A DNA stretch of 64,000 nt, taken from positions 1 to 64,000 of the forward strand of contig CALJNR010000021.1 in the NCBI GenBank assembly GCA_937981575.1. The letters run 5' to 3'. Made by a program: the position numbers and the translations under genes. Positions 27,352-35,770 of the stretch are shown one piece after another. A model generated the notes under the pieces. The model did not search any database. It saw nothing but the letters and a program-made list of their open reading frames with translations, and was not told the DNA's origin. The first letter of the stretch is position 1; each line of letters opens with the position of its first letter. Source of the DNA: an uncultured Clostridia bacterium. Its GTDB lineage: Bacteria; Bacillota; Clostridia; Lachnospirales; Cellulosilyticaceae.

Positions 27352-27382
27352 GTAGAACAAGCGCTGCATCAGCTTGTTCTAC
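27352..27382. other. perfect 11-bp inverted repeat after trpS
   Basis: GTAGAACAAGC (27352-27362) and GCTTGTTCTAC (27372-27382). No T run on the plus side. It may be a weak 3' hairpin for trpS. Confidence 0.5.
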
Positions 27383-27445
27383 AAACCTCTAGGGCAAGGC
27401 AGTATAAATAAAAGAATACCCTAAAGAGTTGGCTACTCTATGGAA

Positions 27446-27474
27446 TTGACGAGAGTATATTAAAGTGATATAAT
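27446..27474 (+). promoter_or_regulatory. sigma-A promoter of the CNNM-type gene leader
   Basis: TTGACG (27446-27451), 17-base spacer, TATAAT (27469-27474). The transcript would start near 27481, about 230 bases before the coding region. Confidence 0.8.
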
Positions 27475-27477
27475 GAT

Positions 27478-27643
27478 GTCTAAAAATGAGAGGATGAGGC
27501 ATGGTGGATGATTCACCGATGTATAATCAAAGCCAAGTCAGATTTGAGACAATTATATATTTTATTAAATATATAAGCATTATTAGTTAGCATATGGGCT
27601 AAAGGCAGGGTTAATTCCTGCTAATTAGTTTGTATGTTTTTTT
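27478..27643 (+). promoter_or_regulatory. structured leader with intrinsic terminator: candidate riboswitch or attenuator of unknown class
   Basis: The 5' part (27478-27550) can close on itself: GTCT-AAAAT with ATTTGAGAC outside, GGC with GCC inside, and CATGGTG/CACCGATG as an apical hairpin. Then an intrinsic terminator: 27590-27602 pairs with 27625-27637 (thirteen pairs, five G-T), inner stem GCAGG/CCTGC, and seven T at 27637-27643. The gene starts 67 bases later. This layout is that of a transcription-attenuating leader. It does not match M-box, yybP-ykoY, NiCo or fluoride consensus known to me. A caveat is that the outermost four pairs lie at or before the predicted start site. Confidence 0.55.
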
Positions 27644-27710
27644 GTGCTTATAAGGGAAGTATTTTAAATAACTAAATATACATTAAAACAATGGGAGTGA
27701 ATTAATTTAT

Positions 27711-28952
27711 ATGGATAGTCATAGTAGTACATTAATTATTGCTTTTGGAATTTTGCTTCTCATGTCATCTTATTTTTCAGCTACAGAAACGGCCTTTTCA
27801 AGTATTAATAGAATAAGAATGAAACATATGGCAAACACTGGGAACAAAAGGGCCTTACATACCTTGCTTCTTGCTGAAGATTTTGATAGGGTACTTTCTA
27901 CCATACTAATTGGAAACAACATTGTAAATATTGCTTCAGCCTCAATTGCCACAGTCCTATTTACAAAGTATTTTTCAGATGCAGGGGTAACTATATCAAC
28001 AGTAGTAACCACTATTTTAGTCCTTATTTTTGGTGAAATTACGCCTAAGAGTATTGCTAAGGAATCCCCAGAGACCTTGGCAATGTTGTCTACACCATTT
28101 CTCAAGTTTCTTATGTATTTTCTCCAACCCTTAAACTTCATTTTTTCTTTATGGAAAAAGGGTCTCTCCAAAATTTTCAAGTTCACAGATAAACAGTCAA
28201 TCACCCCGGAAGAATTGATTACGCTTGTAGATGAAGCTGAGAGTGAAGGCGGAATAGATTTTCATGAAGGAGAGCTTATTCGATCAGCTATCGAGTTTAA
28301 TGATCTGAATGTTGAAGAAGTCCTTACATCTAGAGTGAATATGGTAGCGGTAAACGAAAATGCATCTATTGATGAAATTAAAAATTTGTTTATATCTCAT
28401 GGGTTTTCAAGACTTCCAGTTTATAGGGACACGGTTGATAATATCATAGGGGTAATACATGAAAAGGATTATTATAATATGCTCGACTGTTCTAATAGTA
28501 GTATTGAATCCATTATTAAAAATGTTATGTGTGTTGCGCCACAAATGAAAATTTCAGAACTCTTAAGAAGACTACAGCACTCAAAAACGCATATAGCAGT
28601 TGTAGTTGATGAATACGGCGGCACTATGGGAATTGTCACTTTAGAGGATATTCTTGAGGAACTTGTAGGGGAAATATGGGATGAACATGATGAGGTTATT
28701 GAACATTTTAAGAAAACGGAAGATCATAAGTATTATGTAGACTGTAATGCTGATCTTGAGGAACTGTTTGATCGATTTGAGTTAAAGAATAAGCGTGATG
28801 ATTATGACGCTGTAACTGTAAGTGGTTGGGTAGTTCAAGTATGTGGGAAAATACCTAATGTAGGTGATGAGTTTGATTATGAACATCTTAAAGTAACAGT
28901 TACAAAAACAGATTTTAGACGTGTTCTGGAGATTATGATAGATACTAGATAA
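27711..28952 (+). CDS. hemolysin-family CNNM/CorC-type transporter with CBS domains
   Basis: Membrane protein of 413 residues. Residues 1-190 form the DUF21/CNNM transmembrane domain (SSYFSATETAFSSINRIRMK; LIGNNIVNIASASIATVLF; FGEITPKSIAKE). A CBS pair follows (about 205-325; FSRLPVYRDTVDNIIGVIHEKD; KTHIAVVVDEYGGTMGIVTLEDILEELVGEIWDEHD), shown in part, and a C-terminal CorC/HlyC domain. The family is linked to Mg2+/Co2+ resistance or Mg2+ export; the old hemolysin name is misleading. The long leader suggests ion-responsive control. The start ATG at 27711 has only a weak ribosome binding site (GGGAGTGAATTAATTT at 27692-27708). Confidence 0.9.
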   Translation: MDSHSSTLIIAFGILLLMSSYFSATETAFSSINRIRMKHMANTGNKRALHTLLLAEDFDRVLSTILIGNNIVNIASASIATVLFTKYFSDAGVTISTVVTTILVLIFGEITPKSIAKESPETLAMLSTPFLKFLMYFLQPLNFIFSLWKKGLSKIFKFTDKQSITPEELITLVDEAESEGGIDFHEGELIRSAIEFNDLNVEEVLTSRVNMVAVNENASIDEIKNLFISHGFSRLPVYRDTVDNIIGVIHEKDYYNMLDCSNSSIESIIKNVMCVAPQMKISELLRRLQHSKTHIAVVVDEYGGTMGIVTLEDILEELVGEIWDEHDEVIEHFKKTEDHKYYVDCNADLEELFDRFELKNKRDDYDAVTVSGWVVQVCGKIPNVGDEFDYEHLKVTVTKTDFRRVLEIMIDTR

Positions 28953-29076
28953 AATGAGGTATGATACGAAAGGTTAATAATAGTTATGCAATGCTGTCCT
29001 ATTTGAGGACCAATATGTAGAAATGAATTAGGGTTTTATTAAATAATAGGCTATTAAGAGTAAAAGTATTGATTAC

Positions 29077-29146
29077 TACATCTTATGTATAAAAATGATA
29101 CATCTTGATCAAAACATATTTTAAAATTCTAAAAGATAAGTATAAT
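29077..29146 (+). promoter_or_regulatory. possible activator-dependent promoter with 22-bp-phased direct repeats
   Basis: TACATCTT occurs at 29077-29084 and again at 29099-29106, exactly 22 bp apart (two helical turns). TATAAT lies at 29141-29146, and no good -35 sits at the expected place. This geometry is that of LytTR-type or similar response-regulator promoters of peptide systems. It is about 250 bases upstream of the small peptide gene. No regulator gene is in the window. Confidence 0.45.
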
Positions 29147-29255
29147 GAAGATAAGTAATAAAGCAAAAGTTATCAGCCCAAATTTCATGTGAGTCTATAT
29201 AAGAAGAACAAACATATTACGTAAAGTTTGTCTTTGAGTATTTTATACTATATTT

Positions 29256-29293
29256 ATTATCAGGCTAATTATTTATAGCATTAGTCTGATAAT
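29256..29293. promoter_or_regulatory. 14-bp inverted repeat upstream of the peptide gene
   Basis: ATTATCAGGCTAAT (29256-29269) and ATTAGTCTGATAAT (29280-29293) pair over 14 bases with one G-T. The following TTATATAT is not a clean T run. It may be an operator or a weak terminator in the AT-rich gap 28953-29392, in which I see no other gene. Confidence 0.5.
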
Positions 29294-29322
29294 TTATATA
29301 TAGAACAAATATCTGGATTATT

Positions 29323-29350
29323 TTGATGTTTAACGCGCGGAACGTATAAA
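29323..29350 (+). promoter_or_regulatory. candidate sigma-A promoter directly before the peptide gene
   Basis: TTGATG (29323-29328), 16-base spacer, TATAAA (29345-29350); predicted start about 35 bases before the ATG. Confidence 0.55.
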
Positions 29351-29392
29351 TAATCAGAAAGATGTTCAATACATACAAAGGAGGTCATTGAG

Positions 29393-29596
29393 ATGACAGA
29401 TAACTTAGAGTTAAATAGAAGTTTTGTTCACTTATCAGCAGAGGATTTGCAAAGTGTCGATGGGGGCGTTGCTCCTTTAGTAGTATTTGGAGTTGTTATT
29501 ACTAAAAAGCTTGTAGCTACTGCAGTAGTAAAAGGTGTAATAAGCGGAGCTGCAGCTTATGGCACAAAAAAAGCTCTTGGAGCAATCTTTGACTAA
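29393..29596 (+). CDS. bacteriocin-like or pheromone precursor peptide with double-glycine leader
   Basis: 67-residue secreted-peptide precursor. The first 25 residues form a canonical leader ending LSAEDLQSVDGG, the recognition pattern for C39-peptidase ABC exporters (LS-x-E-x-L-x-x-V-x-GG). The 42-residue core is hydrophobic and cationic (KK at residues 38-39, GVISGAAAYG, TKKALG), like two-peptide or pore-forming class II bacteriocins. No cysteine, so no lanthionine or disulfide bridges. RBS AAAGGAGG with eight-base spacer gives strong expression. The downstream gene encodes an M50 intramembrane protease. No ABC exporter, immunity gene or histidine kinase is found nearby, so the export route is unknown. 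Confidence 0.75.
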   Translation: MTDNLELNRSFVHLSAEDLQSVDGGVAPLVVFGVVITKKLVATAVVKGVISGAAAYGTKKALGAIFD

Positions 29597-29609
29597 TACT
29601 TATTGATCT

Positions 29610-29650
29610 AAACCTAAATGTCCATCATAAAATGATGGACATTTAGGTTT
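29610..29650 (+). terminator. strong intrinsic terminator between peptide and M50 protease genes
   Basis: Perfect 19-base stem: 29610-29628 with 29632-29650, loop of three A, ending in TTTTC. Partial readthrough would give much peptide mRNA and little protease mRNA. Confidence 0.85.
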
Positions 29651-29688
29651 TCTATACTATAGTCTATTTACCTAAAGAGGAGTTAATT

Positions 29689-30633
29689 ATGACGATGCTA
29701 TTATATATTATAGGAATAATGATTATCATTTTTGTCCATGAGATAGGGCACTATATGGCAGCTAAAATGGTTGGGTTTACTATTGAAGAATTTTCAATGG
29801 GGTTTGGATCAAAATTGATAAGTAAAAAATATAAAGATAAAATATTTAGCTTAAGAATGATCCCTTTAGGTGGCTATGTTACAATAAATGAATTTAATAC
29901 TGACTATGTTATTCCTAGAGAACAAGTTAGAATGTTCTCACTGAAGAAAATAGCGGTATGTTTAGCAGGTCCTCTATTTAATTTTTTATTAGCTATATTT
30001 ATATTTTTGTTCACAGGAAATATAATGGGATTACAAATAGATCATATGACAAATCAGCAGTTTATTTCGCAAAATGTTAATATAGGTGATTATTTAAGAA
30101 GTATAAATGGACAGAGGATATTTAAACAAAAAGATATGCAGTTGTTTTTAAAAACAGATGATATCAATATTCTAACTATAGAAAATACTAAAAGTGAAAG
30201 ATATTACATTCTGTATCAAGCAGATACAAATAAGCTAAATAATGTTGAATTTAAAAAGCAAACAGTATTTACAAGAATTGATAGTACAATGCAGATAACA
30301 AAAATTATGATTAAAACTTTTGTAGAAGCCTATGCAGATTTATTTAATGGAAAAAGTTCAATAGTTCAAGAAGCAGAAAATCCTTACAAGTATCTTAAGG
30401 ATACAAGGAGTAGTAAATCATCTTTTGGATATACATTTAATAAATTTATGCTTATAACAGCAGTATTTTCTTGGAGTGTATTTATGTTTAATTTGCTGCC
30501 TATTGTAATATTTGATGGATTTAAAGTTATAATGAACTTTTTTTCTTTATTAACAGGAAAATCATTAGGGGAAAAGTGGTTTTATTTTTTAAATGCAATA
30601 GGAATAATAGTAACACTACTATTATTTTTGTGA
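29689..30633 (+). CDS. M50 family (site-2) intramembrane zinc metalloprotease, RseP/Eep-like
   Basis: Membrane protease of 314 residues. The first helix carries the zinc motif HEIGH (His17-His21). The conserved second block near the C-terminus reads NLLPIVIFDGFKV; the aspartate ligand is kept but the usual LDGG is FDGF. RMIPLGGYVTINEF after the first helix is typical of RseP-like members. The middle (about 115-190) is a short PDZ-like insert. Unlike housekeeping RseP it is short, AT-rich and not beside dxr or proS, so it looks like a dedicated protease. It could process the adjacent peptide, its leader remnant, or provide self-protection. RBS AAAGAGGAG precedes the ATG. Confidence 0.85.
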   Translation: MTMLLYIIGIMIIIFVHEIGHYMAAKMVGFTIEEFSMGFGSKLISKKYKDKIFSLRMIPLGGYVTINEFNTDYVIPREQVRMFSLKKIAVCLAGPLFNFLLAIFIFLFTGNIMGLQIDHMTNQQFISQNVNIGDYLRSINGQRIFKQKDMQLFLKTDDINILTIENTKSERYYILYQADTNKLNNVEFKKQTVFTRIDSTMQITKIMIKTFVEAYADLFNGKSSIVQEAENPYKYLKDTRSSKSSFGYTFNKFMLITAVFSWSVFMFNLLPIVIFDGFKVIMNFFSLLTGKSLGEKWFYFLNAIGIIVTLLLFL

Positions 30634-30669
30634 TATACCCTACTACTTTAAAATAACATGAGTTTGATG

Positions 30670-30720
30670 AACAAGCTTAACCCCTCGAAAGGTCTACTAA
30701 GGTGTTAAGCTTGTTTGCTT
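30670..30720. terminator. terminator between M50 protease and yitT-like genes
   Basis: AACAAGCTTAAC (30670-30681) pairs with GTTAAGCTTGTT (30704-30715), followed by TGCTTTCTTT; convergent genes may share it. Confidence 0.65.
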
Positions 30721-30727
30721 TCTTTGG

Positions 30728-31585
30728 TTACCTTGTATAATGGATAAAGCCTTTGCCGTTACCAATCACTTCGGCAGCTTCGGAGACCGTCATAAAGGCG
30801 TTAGGATCATATTTAAGAATAACATTTTTGACTCTTGCAACTTCACGAAGTCCAACTGTTGTATACAGAATATATCTAGGTTCTTTGGTATAAGCACCTG
30901 TTGCAGAAATAACTGTAACACCCCGGTGAACTTCCTCAATAATATGATGAGCAATCAGTTCATAATGCTCTTGTTTTGTAATGATAAACAATGTCCGCTT
31001 GTAGTTAATTCCGTCCACAACAAAGGTTGTTATTTTGCTGCTTACAAACATCGTACTAATTGTAAGGACTGCAATATCCATGCCGAACAAATAAACTGAG
31101 GATAATAGAATGATACTGTTAATCGTAAAAGTTAATGTAGCCATACTTATTGAAAAATATTTGTTAATAATTTTAGCAACAATATCTATCCCGCCAGTTG
31201 AACCATCAAATTTAAAAATAATGCCAAGACCAACGCCGTATAAAACCCCTCCGGTTACAAGAATTGATAGGTCATTTGCAGCTGGCAGTATGATATGATC
31301 TGTCAGCTCAAGCCAAAAAGACAGCATCAGCATACCAAATAAGCTATAGAGTAAATAAGTTTTTCTAAGAAAGAAAAATCCTAAGATAAAAATCGGAATA
31401 TTAAGCAGTAAAATAAGAATGCTGATTTTAAGACCCAGGAGAAAGTGAAGAAGTATAGAGATACCTGTAATGCCGCCGCTAAGCAGCCTATTGGGAATAA
31501 AAATACCATTGGCAGCAATGCTTAGCAGCAAGGTGCCTCCTATAATACTTAAAACACGTTTGATATCAAGTATGAAATGCTTCAT
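30728..31585 (-). CDS. YitT family membrane protein with DUF2179 domain
   Basis: Membrane protein of 285 residues. Five to six hydrophobic segments carry the family pattern IAANGIFIPNRLLSGGITGIS and GIIFKFDGSTGGIDIVAKI. The C-terminal DUF2179 domain (about 205-285) has RGVTVISATGAYTKEPRYIL and DPNAFMTVSEAAEVIGNGK. The family is common in Firmicutes with several paralogs; transport role unproven. The start follows GAAGAGGTG on the minus strand. Confidence 0.9.
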   Translation of the reverse strand: MKHFILDIKRVLSIIGGTLLLSIAANGIFIPNRLLSGGITGISILLHFLLGLKISILILLLNIPIFILGFFFLRKTYLLYSLFGMLMLSFWLELTDHIILPAANDLSILVTGGVLYGVGLGIIFKFDGSTGGIDIVAKIINKYFSISMATLTFTINSIILLSSVYLFGMDIAVLTISTMFVSSKITTFVVDGINYKRTLFIITKQEHYELIAHHIIEEVHRGVTVISATGAYTKEPRYILYTTVGLREVARVKNVILKYDPNAFMTVSEAAEVIGNGKGFIHYTR

Positions 31586-31738
31586 CTTTTCACCTCTTCA
31601 TAATAGGAATAAATGATTATTTTTCAAAAGCTTCGAGATTGAGTGAAACTGTGATGTAAACTATGTATTTATAATAATATGTGAAACATGGCCTTTTAAA
31701 ATACATAGAATATTGTATAATGATAGTTATAATTTATT

Positions 31739-31893
31739 TATAAATTTCACATCTTTATATTTATATTACTCACGATGGTAATGATTTCGTATCTTAAGAT
31801 TTAAGTTGTTCCGGATGATGCATGATGTGAAATCATTATGAGAAACAACTTTATAGAGATGAATAGCTTAAGCTTACAGGATGTTTCTCTATA
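31739..31893 (+). repeat. dispersed intergenic element, copy B (longer variant)
   Basis: Matches the family core: TATAAATTTCACATC, GATTTAAGTTGTTCC, GATGTGAAATCA, GAGAAACAACTTT, GAATAGCTTAAGC and TGTTTCTCTATA. It has about 38 extra bases inside the loop of hairpin 1, making it 155 bases. It lies in the 428-base divergent gap between yitT-like (-) and PHP (+) genes; the rest of that gap (31586-31738, 31894-32013) shows nothing I recognise. Confidence 0.75.
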
Positions 31894-32013
31894 CACGGAG
31901 GGAAATCGTTGTGGAGAACAACTTTACATAGAGGAAATGCTTAATTACATCTATTAATTCTTTATAACAGGTTATGAAAGAAGTTGCTAATTTAGTAAAA
32001 GAGAGGCAAAAAG

Positions 32014-32736
32014 ATGAAATTTTTAACCGATACACATATTCATACAATAGCGAGTGGACATGCATACAGTACATTTGATGAAATATTAAGATATGCGAGC
32101 AAGAATGGAACAAAACTTGTGGCTATTACGGATCATACCAGCGGCTTGCCGGGAGGAGCTCATGATTATCACTTTATGAACCTTTGTGTATTTCCAAAAG
32201 AAATTTACGGTGTTAAGATTCTGACTGGAGCGGAAGTTAACATTATAGATCACGAAGGAAATCTTGATGCAAGTGAGGAAGTTATGAAAGCTGTAGATCT
32301 TGTTATTGCAAGTCTTCATCCGCCATGTATTCCTTTTGGCAATAAAGATAAGATGACCCATTGCATTGAAAAAGTCATGGAAAATCCTCTTGTTCATATT
32401 ATAGGACATCCAGGGGATGCGAGATACCCGCTAAATTTTGAGAAGATTGTTCAAAAAGCCAAGACAACAGGCACACTTCTTGAAATTAACAATGCTTCGC
32501 TGAAGCCTTCCAGTTTTAGGCCGGGAGTAAGAGAAAATCTGATAGAAATGCTTCACTACTGCGAGCGGTATGAGACAGAAGTTGTGATAGGATCTGATGC
32601 ACATATTTTTTGCGATGTCGGCGAACTTCAAGAGTCGTCGGACCTATTGGAGGAGATGAATTTTCCAAGTCAGCTGGTACTTAATACAGATCCACAAAGA
32701 CTCCTTCAATTTATTTCACAAAAGCGATTGAAATAA
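32014..32736 (+). CDS. PHP-domain phosphatase, YcdX-like
   Basis: Cytosolic metal-dependent hydrolase of 240 residues. It has the four PHP motifs: DTHIHTIASGHAYST, AITDHTSGLPGG, the conserved GAEVNI and LVIASLHPP, IIGHPGDARYP and the late VIGSDAHIFCDVG. These histidines and aspartates build a trinuclear metal site. YcdX relatives act on phosphate esters. It is followed closely by the yerC-like gene (63 bases) and then pcrA, so the three may be co-transcribed. Confidence 0.9.
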   Translation: MKFLTDTHIHTIASGHAYSTFDEILRYASKNGTKLVAITDHTSGLPGGAHDYHFMNLCVFPKEIYGVKILTGAEVNIIDHEGNLDASEEVMKAVDLVIASLHPPCIPFGNKDKMTHCIEKVMENPLVHIIGHPGDARYPLNFEKIVQKAKTTGTLLEINNASLKPSSFRPGVRENLIEMLHYCERYETEVVIGSDAHIFCDVGELQESSDLLEEMNFPSQLVLNTDPQRLLQFISQKRLK

Positions 32737-32799
32737 GTAATTTTATACTGTAAAATGTTAAAGTGAAAAAGAATCTGCGAGGAGATGAAAATAAGTATT

Positions 32800-33087
32800 A
32801 TGAACTCGAAAATTAAAGATGATTTAACCGATAAGTTGTTTGAGGGCATTTTAACACTAAGCACGGTAGAAGAATGCTATGCCTTTTTTGAAGATATATG
32901 CACAGTTCATGAAATCAAGTCCCTTGCACAACGCTTAGAAGTAGCAAAAATGTTACAAGATAAGAAAACTTATATAGAGATTCAACAGGCAACCGGTGCT
33001 TCAACAGCAACAATCAGCAGAGTAAACAGATGTCTCAGCTATGGCTCTGACGGATATAAAATAGTACTAGATAGAGTTAAACAATAA
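32800..33087 (+). CDS. YerC/YecD family TrpR-like DNA-binding protein
   Basis: Small helix-turn-helix protein, 95 residues from the ATG at 32800. An in-frame ATG at 32785 directly abuts GGAG and leaves no room for the ribosome, while the 32800 start has a long spacer, so the start is uncertain. The TrpR-like core is clear: LSTVEECYAFFEDICTVHEI, QRLEVAKMLQ, and QQATGASTATISRVNRCL. The gene stands before pcrA, as in Bacillus and many Clostridia. Target genes are unknown. Confidence 0.85.
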   Translation: MNSKIKDDLTDKLFEGILTLSTVEECYAFFEDICTVHEIKSLAQRLEVAKMLQDKKTYIEIQQATGASTATISRVNRCLSYGSDGYKIVLDRVKQ

Positions 33088-33143
33088 ACAGCTTAAAGGC
33101 TGTTTTATTTTTCTGAAGTTTATGATCAAAGGAGAAATATGAA

Positions 33144-35414
33144 ATGGATTTTACAAAAGGACTCAATGATGAGCAAAGGGAAGCTGTACTGCATACTGAG
33201 GGGCCTCTTCTTATTCTGGCAGGAGCTGGCTCAGGGAAAACAAGAGTGCTGACCCACCGCATTGCCCACTTAGTGGAAAATAAAGGGGTATCTCCTTGGG
33301 CTGTTTTAGCGATTACCTTTACGAATAAAGCAGCCAAAGAGATGAAAGAAAGAGTAGCAAAGCTTATTGGAGAAGAGATGGTCCAAGATATGTGGATCAG
33401 TACTTTCCATGCTATGTGTGTAAGAATGCTGAGAAGATATGCAGAAAAACTGGGATATGGCAGGTTTTTTACGATTTATGATACAGCAGATCAAAAAGCA
33501 CTTATCAAAGATATTTTAAAGGTGCTTAATGTTAGTGAAAAAAACTTTCAGGTCGGGACAGTTCTTGGCGGAATAAGCAGTAAAAAGAATGAACTAATAA
33601 CCCCGGAAGCAGCAATTATTAAAGCAGGATCAGATTACCGTGAAAAAGTGATTGCGCAGGTTTATGAGGCTTACCAGAAGAAGCTAAAAGAAAATAATGC
33701 AATGGATTTTGATGATTTGTTAATGAATGCCTACTTGTTGCTGAGAGACCAGCCGGATGTACTTAGTTATTATCAAAATAAGTTTCAGTATATATTGGTA
33801 GATGAATATCAGGATACAAACGGTGCCCAGTATCAGCTGGTTGAAATGCTTGCAAAAGCCCATCATAACCTATGTGTTGTAGGAGATGATGATCAGTCAA
33901 TTTATGGATGGAGAGGCGCAGATATTCGTAATATCTTAGATTTTGAGAAAGACTTCAGGCAGACCAAAGTGATTAAACTTGAGCAAAACTATCGGTCAAC
34001 TAAAAATATTTTGGATGCAGCAAATCGGGTCGTAGCGCACAACCATGGAAGAAAAGCCAAAAAACTCTGGACAGATAATGAAGAAGGACAGAAAATCACT
34101 ATACTTCCAGCAAATAACGAATACCGCGAGGCAGATATGATTGCAGGACATATTATTAAAAGCATTGAAAGCGGAGAAAGAGATTATAGGGAATTTGCAA
34201 TTTTATACCGTACCAATGCGCAGTCCCGTATACTTGAAGAAAAGATGGTTGAAAATACGATCCCATACAGACTTTTAGGCGGAACAAGGTTCTACGAAAG
34301 AAAAGAAATCAAAGATTTAGTCAGTTACCTAAAAGTCGTGGCTAACATAAAAGATGATGTAGCGATCAAGCGGATTATTAATATTCCTAAAAGGGGAGTA
34401 GGAACTGCCAGTGTAAATGCCATAACAGATTACGCCCTAAGGCAAAACATGGACTTTTTTGAAGCGGCAAGATTATCATCAGAGCTGTATATCCTCGGCA
34501 AAGGGCCAAGTCAAAAAGTCCTCAGTTTCACATCCCTTATTGAAAAGCTTATTCAAATAGCAGCTTCAAATGATGTTAAAGCTTTACTTGAAGCTGTAAT
34601 TAAGGAAACGGCCTATCTGGATTATATCCGTCAGACCGAAGCTGAAACAGCGGAGGACCGTATTGCCAACATTGAAGAATTAATTGCAAAAACGATGCAC
34701 TATATGAAAAATGCTGAAGAACCAAGTCTTCCAGAGTTTCTAGAAGAGGTTGCACTCGTTGCAGACGTTGATAACTATGACGAAGAGAGCAACTCGGTTG
34801 TGCTCATGACTTTGCATAGCGCAAAGGGGCTGGAATTTCCGGTCGTATTTATTCCAGGAGCTGAAGAAGGCCTTTTTCCAAGTTATATGAGCCTTACGGA
34901 AGGTGAAGACAAATTAGAAGAAGAAAGACGATTGTGCTACGTAGGGATTACAAGGGCCAGAGAAAAGCTATATATGCTTTATGCTGAGCAGCGTACTCTT
35001 TTTGGAAGAACACAATACTGCCTTCCATCAAGATTCATCAAAGAACTTGGGGCTTTTGAGAATACTGGGCAACAACTGCGCCAAAATAAAGACCAGATGA
35101 AAACATTCAGCGGAGGATTGAAAGAAGAGAAAAAGGCTTTTACGACTAAATCTTTTCAAAAACCAGAATTGCCTTCCCTCAAAAATAAAGGGCCTATTGG
35201 CGGTTTATATGCGGGGAGTCCTTCAAAGATAGAAAACTTACCACAGCCAGTTTTAGATTTTTCAGAAGGAGATGTTGTCAGTCACAAGACATTTGGAAAA
35301 GGAACAATTACAAAAATTGATCAGATTAAAGGAGATGTATTTGCGACCATTCAGTTTAAAAGCGGTGAAACCAGGCAGCTTAGTACCAGGTTTGCAAAAC
35401 TCCAAAGATTGTAA
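33144..35414 (+). CDS. pcrA: ATP-dependent DNA helicase PcrA/UvrD
   Basis: Superfamily 1 3'-5' DNA helicase, 756 residues, for repair and replication fork clearing. Motifs in order: Q/I region GLNDEQREAV and ILAGAGSGKTRVLTHR (Walker A), AITFTNKAAKEMKERV (Ia), YILVDEYQDTNGAQY (II), VVGDDDQSIYGWRGAD (III), KLEQNYRSTKNIL (IV), VVLMTLHSAKGLEFPVVFIP (V), LCYVGITRARE (VI). The C-terminal tail after residue 640 ends in the Tudor-like GDVVSHKTFGKGTI module known to bind RNA polymerase in PcrA. It is followed by ligA after a small gene, a common Firmicute order. Confidence 0.96.
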   Translation: MDFTKGLNDEQREAVLHTEGPLLILAGAGSGKTRVLTHRIAHLVENKGVSPWAVLAITFTNKAAKEMKERVAKLIGEEMVQDMWISTFHAMCVRMLRRYAEKLGYGRFFTIYDTADQKALIKDILKVLNVSEKNFQVGTVLGGISSKKNELITPEAAIIKAGSDYREKVIAQVYEAYQKKLKENNAMDFDDLLMNAYLLLRDQPDVLSYYQNKFQYILVDEYQDTNGAQYQLVEMLAKAHHNLCVVGDDDQSIYGWRGADIRNILDFEKDFRQTKVIKLEQNYRSTKNILDAANRVVAHNHGRKAKKLWTDNEEGQKITILPANNEYREADMIAGHIIKSIESGERDYREFAILYRTNAQSRILEEKMVENTIPYRLLGGTRFYERKEIKDLVSYLKVVANIKDDVAIKRIINIPKRGVGTASVNAITDYALRQNMDFFEAARLSSELYILGKGPSQKVLSFTSLIEKLIQIAASNDVKALLEAVIKETAYLDYIRQTEAETAEDRIANIEELIAKTMHYMKNAEEPSLPEFLEEVALVADVDNYDEESNSVVLMTLHSAKGLEFPVVFIPGAEEGLFPSYMSLTEGEDKLEEERRLCYVGITRAREKLYMLYAEQRTLFGRTQYCLPSRFIKELGAFENTGQQLRQNKDQMKTFSGGLKEEKKAFTTKSFQKPELPSLKNKGPIGGLYAGSPSKIENLPQPVLDFSEGDVVSHKTFGKGTITKIDQIKGDVFATIQFKSGETRQLSTRFAKLQRL

Positions 35415-35544
35415 ATTGTTTGGCTATAGAGAGCTCTTTCTAAATGGAGAAGTAAGATGGGTTATTTTGGAGAACACATTGATTAATGGCAGATGAAGTG
35501 TTAAAATAGAAAAAACTAATGCTCTATGGAATATTAGAATAAGG

Positions 35545-35745
35545 ATGTGTGCCTTTTATATGTCATTACGAGAACTTATTAAAAGTGCAGAAGAATTTTT
35601 AAGGCTTGCAGATGAAATGTATAGAAGCGGAAAGATCACTTATGAAGAATATTATGAAATGACATTTATTAAAAAAAATTTTATAGATAATGCAAAGTAT
35701 AATGCTGCTGCACAGTTTAGGAAACAAACTAAGGATATCAAATAA
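35545..35745 (+). CDS. small hypothetical protein between pcrA and ligA
   Basis: At most 66 residues; starting at the ATG at 35560 gives MSLRELIKSAEEFLRLADEM and 61 residues. The AAGGA at 35541-35545 fits the second start better, though with a long spacer. Predicted helical with many Tyr, Lys and Glu (YRSGKITYEEYYEMTFIKKN). No family recognised. The codon pattern looks like its neighbours and a terminator follows, so I think it is real. Confidence 0.5.
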   Translation: MCAFYMSLRELIKSAEEFLRLADEMYRSGKITYEEYYEMTFIKKNFIDNAKYNAAAQFRKQTKDIK

Positions 35746-35770
35746 CCTTAAGCAAAATAGCCGCTCATGG

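Noticed and set aside
27478-27643. M-box (Mg2+) riboswitch before the CNNM-type gene
   Set aside because: Too short and lacking the conserved M-box blocks; kept only as an orphan leader.
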